A stretch of DNA of 10,629 nt from Comamonadaceae bacterium (GTDB taxonomy: Bacteria > Pseudomonadota > Gammaproteobacteria > Burkholderiales > Burkholderiaceae_C). Below, in pieces: positions 7,514 through 10,629 of the stretch (position 1 is the first letter of the stretch; each line of letters opens with the position of its first letter). The stretch spans positions 1 to 10,629 of the forward strand of contig CANCCE010000088.1 in assembly GCA_947374505.1 (NCBI GenBank), given 5' to 3'. A model generated the notes under the pieces. The model saw nothing but the letters and a program-made list of their open reading frames with translations, ran no database searches and was not told where the DNA came from. The position numbers were made by a program, and so were the translations under genes.

Positions 7514-8554
7514 ATGACCTTGATCCGACCTGTTGCCGCCGACCGCTTGCCTGACCTGCTCAGGCTTATGCCGAAGGCAGAGCTGCACATTCACATTGAA
7601 GGCTCGCTAGAGCCTGAGCTGATTTTTGCCCTGGCCCAGCGCAATGGTGTGAGTCTGCCTTATGCCAACGTGGAGGCGCTGCGCAGGGCTTACGCCTTCA
7701 CCAACCTGCAAAGCTTTTTGGATATCTACTACGCCGGCGCCAGTGTGCTGTTGACCGAGCAAGATTTCTACGACATGGCGCGCGCTTACTTTGTCAAAGC
7801 CGCCGAAGATAAGGTCCTGCACGCTGAGCTGTTCTTTGATCCGCAGACGCACACGGCACGCGGCGTGGCGATGGAAACCGTGGTCAAGGGTTTGCACCGC
7901 GCCTGCGTCGACGCCAAGGCCGAGCTGGGTGTGAGCGGTTTGCTGATCATGTGTTTTTTGCGGCATCTGAGCGAAGATGACGCCTTTGCCACGTTGGAGC
8001 AGGCGCTGCCGTTTCGCGATCACATCGTCGGCATCGGTCTCGATTCGGGTGAAGTCGGCAATCCGCCCGAAAAATTTGCGCGTGTCTTTGCGCGTTGCCG
8101 GCAGCTCGGGTTTCGGCTGGTGGCGCATGCCGGCGAAGAAGGTCCGCCAGCGTATGTGTGGACGGCGTTGGACCTGCTCAAGGTCGAGCGCATTGACCAT
8201 GGCGTGCAGTCGACCCACGACGCGGCTTTGATGCAGCGGCTGGCACAAGACCGCATCGCACTGACAGTGTGTCCGCTGTCGAACCTCAAGTTGTGCGTGT
8301 TCCCTGATTTGGCCAGCCACACCCTGGGTCAATTGCTTTTCGCTGGCATTGCAGCCACCGTCAATTCAGACGACCCGGCTTACTTTGGCGGCTACATGAA
8401 CGACAACTTCACCCAGACTTTTGCGGCGCTGCCACTGGGCGCAGCCGAGGCCTACACACTGGCGCGCAACAGCTTTGAAGCCAGCTTCATCGAGCCGTCG
8501 GCGAAGCAGGTGTTCATCAGCCAACTCGATGAAACCTTTGCGAGCTTTCGCTAA
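7514..8554 (+). CDS. Adenine deaminase (adenosine deaminase superfamily, type 2 adenine deaminase branch)
   Basis: A 346-aa cytoplasmic amidohydrolase predicted to convert adenine to hypoxanthine and ammonia. The zinc and catalytic set is complete: HIH at 25-27, HAGEE at 205-209 (metal His205, catalytic Glu208), HG at 229-230 and SDD at 285-287. Several signatures favour the adenine deaminase branch (fungal Aah1-like and Pseudomonas PA0148-like) over true adenosine deaminase: HIHIEGSLEPEL in place of HLDG-type, LQSFLDIYYAG (65-75), ELFFDPQTHTARG (105-117), LDSGEVGNPPEKF (176-188) and DDPAYFGGY (286-294). Family-level automatic annotation would often read adenosine deaminase. Product hypoxanthine is a substrate for the XdhAB encoded nearby. 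The ATG at 7514 has only a weak GAAAG ribosome site; an internal Met19 directly before the active-site strand would be too short. Its end overlaps the MFS gene by 26 bases. Confidence 0.92.
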   Translation: MTLIRPVAADRLPDLLRLMPKAELHIHIEGSLEPELIFALAQRNGVSLPYANVEALRRAYAFTNLQSFLDIYYAGASVLLTEQDFYDMARAYFVKAAEDKVLHAELFFDPQTHTARGVAMETVVKGLHRACVDAKAELGVSGLLIMCFLRHLSEDDAFATLEQALPFRDHIVGIGLDSGEVGNPPEKFARVFARCRQLGFRLVAHAGEEGPPAYVWTALDLLKVERIDHGVQSTHDAALMQRLAQDRIALTVCPLSNLKLCVFPDLASHTLGQLLFAGIAATVNSDDPAYFGGYMNDNFTQTFAALPLGAAEAYTLARNSFEASFIEPSAKQVFISQLDETFASFR

Positions 8555-9797
8555 TCCCTGGACCATCGCGCTCGCGGGCATGGTGTCGCTGGGCGTGGCC
8601 ATGGGCATCGGCCGCTTTGCTTTCACGCCGCTGCTGCCAATGATGCTGAACGATGGCGTGATTGACCTGCCGGCGGCCAGTTGGCTGGCCAGCGCCAACT
8701 ACGTCGGTTACCTGGTGGGGGCGCTGCTGTGCATGCTGCAGCCGTGGTTGTGGGCGCGCTTTCCGCGCCTGCCGTCGCTGGCGTTCACTCAGTTGGTGCG
8801 CGGCGGTTTATTGACGACAGGTGTGCTGACTGTCGCGATGGCTGTGTCAGATATGTCGGCGTGGCCGCTGCTGCGCTTTCTCGCTGGCGTGACCAGCGGC
8901 GTGGTTTTTGTTTTTACCTCGGGCTGGTGCTTGTCGCAACTGGCCCGACTTGGTTTCCCCAGCATGGGTGGCTACATCTACATGGGGCCTGGCGCGGGTA
9001 TTGTGCTGAGCGGGTTGTTTGCCAGCGGCATGGTCGCTTGGCAATGGACGGCGGCCACCGGTTGGTTGATTTTTGGATTGCTGGCGTTTGCGCTGACGGC
9101 GCTCGTTTGGCGTCATCTCAGCGGCAGCGAGGACCGCTTGCTGCCGCTGGCGCCGCGTCTGGAAAAAGTTGCTGAAGCAACGTCCGTTGCGGCCAGCGTT
9201 GGTCACGGTTCTCTTGAGATTTTTTTGCTCACGGTGGCTTACGGCATCGCCGGTTTTGGCTACATCATCACCGCGACTTTTTTGCCGGTGATCGCGCGTG
9301 CAGCCTTGCCGGGATCGCACTGGTTAGATCTTTTTTGGCCGCTCTTTGGCGTCGGCGTGATGACCGGTGCTTGGCTGGCCACACGGATTCGACCGGGCGG
9401 TGATTTTCGCTGGATGTTGTTCGGCGGCTACTTGATTCAGGCGCTCGGCATTGGTATCAGTTTGTGCAGCCCGAGCTTGCTTGGATTTGCTCTTGGTAGT
9501 TTGTTGCTGGGCCTGCCTTTCACGGCCAATACATTTTTTGCGTTGCAAGAAGTGCGTCGCCTCCGGCCGACTGCGGCGGCCAGCTTCATGGGCCTGCTGA
9601 CGGCTACGTATGGTGTGGGGCAGATCGTGGGCCCGCCGTTGGTCGCCGTTTTGATGCACGGCACACGATCGCCTGGTGAAACCTTCACCTTGTCATTGCT
9701 GATCGCTGCTTCCTCTTTGTTATGGGGTGCGGCTATCTTCGGCTGGATGGTTCGGGTCTATCCAGTGAAACGCCCATCCGTGGTGGCAGACCGTTAG
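8529..9797 (+). CDS. YbfB/YjiJ-family MFS transporter, substrate unknown
   Basis: A 422-aa polytopic membrane protein with about 12 hydrophobic segments in two halves, joined by a polar central loop near 197-226 (GSEDRLLPLAPRLEKVAEA). The first helix carries MGIGRFAFTPLLPMM (25-39), the hallmark of the YbfB/YjiJ group of the major facilitator superfamily (formerly DUF1228). No substrate is firmly established for this group as far as I know. The frame is open back to 8421, but those residues are Arg/Ser-rich and overlap deaminase coding, so I chose the ATG at 8529. This still overlaps the deaminase by 26 bases and lacks a clear ribosome binding site; Met18 (8580) is an alternative but would trim the first helix. 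Coupling to the deaminase suggests a purine-related role as importer or overflow exporter, which is inference. Confidence 0.85.
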   Translation: MKPLRAFANPWTIALAGMVSLGVAMGIGRFAFTPLLPMMLNDGVIDLPAASWLASANYVGYLVGALLCMLQPWLWARFPRLPSLAFTQLVRGGLLTTGVLTVAMAVSDMSAWPLLRFLAGVTSGVVFVFTSGWCLSQLARLGFPSMGGYIYMGPGAGIVLSGLFASGMVAWQWTAATGWLIFGLLAFALTALVWRHLSGSEDRLLPLAPRLEKVAEATSVAASVGHGSLEIFLLTVAYGIAGFGYIITATFLPVIARAALPGSHWLDLFWPLFGVGVMTGAWLATRIRPGGDFRWMLFGGYLIQALGIGISLCSPSLLGFALGSLLLGLPFTANTFFALQEVRRLRPTAAASFMGLLTATYGVGQIVGPPLVAVLMHGTRSPGETFTLSLLIAASSLLWGAAIFGWMVRVYPVKRPSVVADR

Positions 9798-9800
9798 AAT
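9795..9800 (+). promoter_or_regulatory. Possible -10 box upstream of the second BMP gene
   Basis: TAGAAT matches five of six bases of the sigma-70 -10 consensus and overlaps the MFS stop codon. No good -35 box is found at the expected distance. The 71-base gap 9798-9868 has no terminator, so read-through from the deaminase-MFS genes is the simpler explanation. Confidence 0.25.
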
Positions 9801-9857
9801 ATGGCTCCCCTTGGCGGCGTCCCGGCGCTGAGGGATTCCACATCACCGGGGCCATGT

Positions 9858-9863
9858 AGAGGA
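9858..9863 (+). promoter_or_regulatory. Ribosome binding site of the second BMP gene
   Basis: AGAGGA ends 5 bases before the ATG at 9869 and fixes that start. Confidence 0.65.
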
Positions 9864-9868
9864 CTACC

Positions 9869-10629
9869 ATGTATAAAAACCTCGCTGCCACGCTCGTGGC
9901 CGCTTGTTGCATTTCACCCGTTTTTTCTCAATCAGCGCCAGCTGCTGTTAATGCTTCTGTTGCTGCGTCTGTGCCGCTGAAAATCGGTTTTGTCTACGTC
10001 GCGCCGATCACCGATGCCGGTTGGGTGCGGCAACACGAAAATGCGCGTCAATCAGTGCAGGCCGCGCTCGGTCAGCAGGTGCAAACCACTTTTGTCGAGA
10101 ACGTTGCTGAAGGCCCGGACGCCGAGCGCGTGATTCGTGATTTGGCGCAGCAAGGGAACAAGCTGATCTTCACGCCGAGCTTTGGCTACATGGAGCCGAT
10201 GCTGAAAGTAGCGCGAGATTTTCCGGATGTGAAGTTCGAGTCCATCACTGGTTACAAGACCGCGGCCAACGTGGCGACGGCCAACGCGCGCTATTACGAA
10301 GGTCGCTACTTGGCCGGCATCACTGCCGGACGCATGACCAAAACCAATTTGGCCGGCTACGTTGCAGGCTTTCCGATTCCTGAAGTGCTGCAAGGCATCA
10401 ATGCGTTCACGCTGGGCATGCGCTCGGTGAACCCGCGCGCCGAGGTCAAAGTGATCTGGCTGAACGCCTGGTTTGACCCGACCCGTGAGCGCGACGCGGC
10501 CATGACCTTGTTCAACCAAAACGTCGACGTGGTGTCTTTCCACACTGGCTCCAATGCCGTGATGGCCGCCGCGCAAGAGCGCGGCAAGATGGCGGTGGCC
10601 TACCACTCCGACATGCGCAAGGTGGCGCC
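9869..10629 (+). CDS. Second BMP-family substrate-binding protein, C-terminus cut by window edge
   Basis: The first 253 residues are present and the frame is open to the last base. Residues 1 to about 20-25 form a signal peptide (MYKNLAATLV..., probable cleavage near VFSQSA). Unlike the first BMP protein it has no convincing lipobox at a normal distance, so it is probably a soluble periplasmic protein. The mature domain is clearly homologous to the first one: PLKIGFVYVAPITDAGW (36-52), DAERVIRDLAQQGNKLIF (84-101), FGYMEPM (105-111), YYEGRYLAGITAGRM (142-156) and FPIPEVLQGINAFTLG (168-183). Differences cluster at likely ligand positions: YHSDM (245-249) replaces WDSDM, and FHTGSN (224-229) replaces QNTDSS. 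It follows the MFS gene by 71 bases in the same direction. It may share the upstream permease set or have its own downstream; the window does not show which. Confidence 0.9.
   Translation, partial: MYKNLAATLVAACCISPVFSQSAPAAVNASVAASVPLKIGFVYVAPITDAGWVRQHENARQSVQAALGQQVQTTFVENVAEGPDAERVIRDLAQQGNKLIFTPSFGYMEPMLKVARDFPDVKFESITGYKTAANVATANARYYEGRYLAGITAGRMTKTNLAGYVAGFPIPEVLQGINAFTLGMRSVNPRAEVKVIWLNAWFDPTRERDAAMTLFNQNVDVVSFHTGSNAVMAAAQERGKMAVAYHSDMRKVA

Noticed and set aside
6221..7594. A 457-codon open frame on the minus strand opposite the first BMP gene and terminator.
   Set aside because: It is antisense to a confidently identified binding-protein gene, crosses the terminator hairpin, matches no recognisable family, and is typical of spurious frames in high-GC DNA.
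8421..8528. N-terminal extension of the MFS gene back to 8421.
   Set aside because: The extra 36 residues are Arg/Ser-rich, hydrophilic and fully within deaminase coding sequence; the conserved first helix begins after the ATG at 8529.
9798..9868. Leader of the second BMP gene considered as a purine riboswitch.
   Set aside because: At 71 bases it is GC-rich with an imperfect GGCTCCCC/GGGGCC pairing, and I see no purine-aptamer core or three-way junction pattern.
1..10629. Search for mobile elements, CRISPR arrays, tRNA or rRNA genes and toxin-antitoxin or phage genes.
   Set aside because: None seen: no transposase or integrase motif, no repeat-spacer pattern, no structured RNA gene, and base composition looks even across the window.

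Overview
The window is a purine uptake and catabolism locus from a Gram-negative bacterium. Signs are a high-GC, coding-dense layout, a periplasmic-type lipoprotein signal on a binding protein, a proteobacterial two-subunit xanthine dehydrogenase (XdhA/XdhB) and a proteobacterial-type adenine deaminase. The combination looks most like a betaproteobacterium of the Burkholderiales, perhaps Comamonadaceae. That placement is inferred from protein style and gene order, not from a marker gene.

Layout. Positions 1-1589, minus strand: the start of xdhB (cut by the window edge) and complete xdhA, overlapping by 4 bases. Positions 1590-1662: a short divergent regulatory region with three phased CGGCATA-like repeats. 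Positions 1663-7387, plus strand: a LysR-type regulator, then a complete BMP-family ABC importer (two-domain ATPase, two permeases, lipoprotein binding protein). The regulator/ATPase and ATPase/permease junctions each overlap by 8 bases, and the two permeases overlap by 1 base. A strong intrinsic terminator at 7409-7441 closes this operon. Positions 7514-9797, plus strand: an adenine deaminase overlapping by 26 bases a YbfB/YjiJ-type MFS permease of unknown substrate. Positions 9869-10629, plus strand: a second, divergent BMP-family binding protein that runs off the window.

How the genes fit together. The ABC importer probably brings purine bases or nucleosides across the inner membrane. The deaminase would turn adenine into hypoxanthine, and XdhAB would oxidise hypoxanthine to xanthine and urate. 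The LysR protein sits between xdhAB and the importer and is the obvious candidate regulator of both. No guanine deaminase, uricase or XdhC maturation factor is seen in the window; they may lie outside it.

The locus is largely recognisable biology. The less ordinary points are the second binding protein, which has His where the first has Asp at a position expected to contact ribose; the MFS gene coupled to the deaminase; the regulator translationally fused to the head of the transporter operon; and a 12-bp coding tandem repeat at the end of the ATPase gene.
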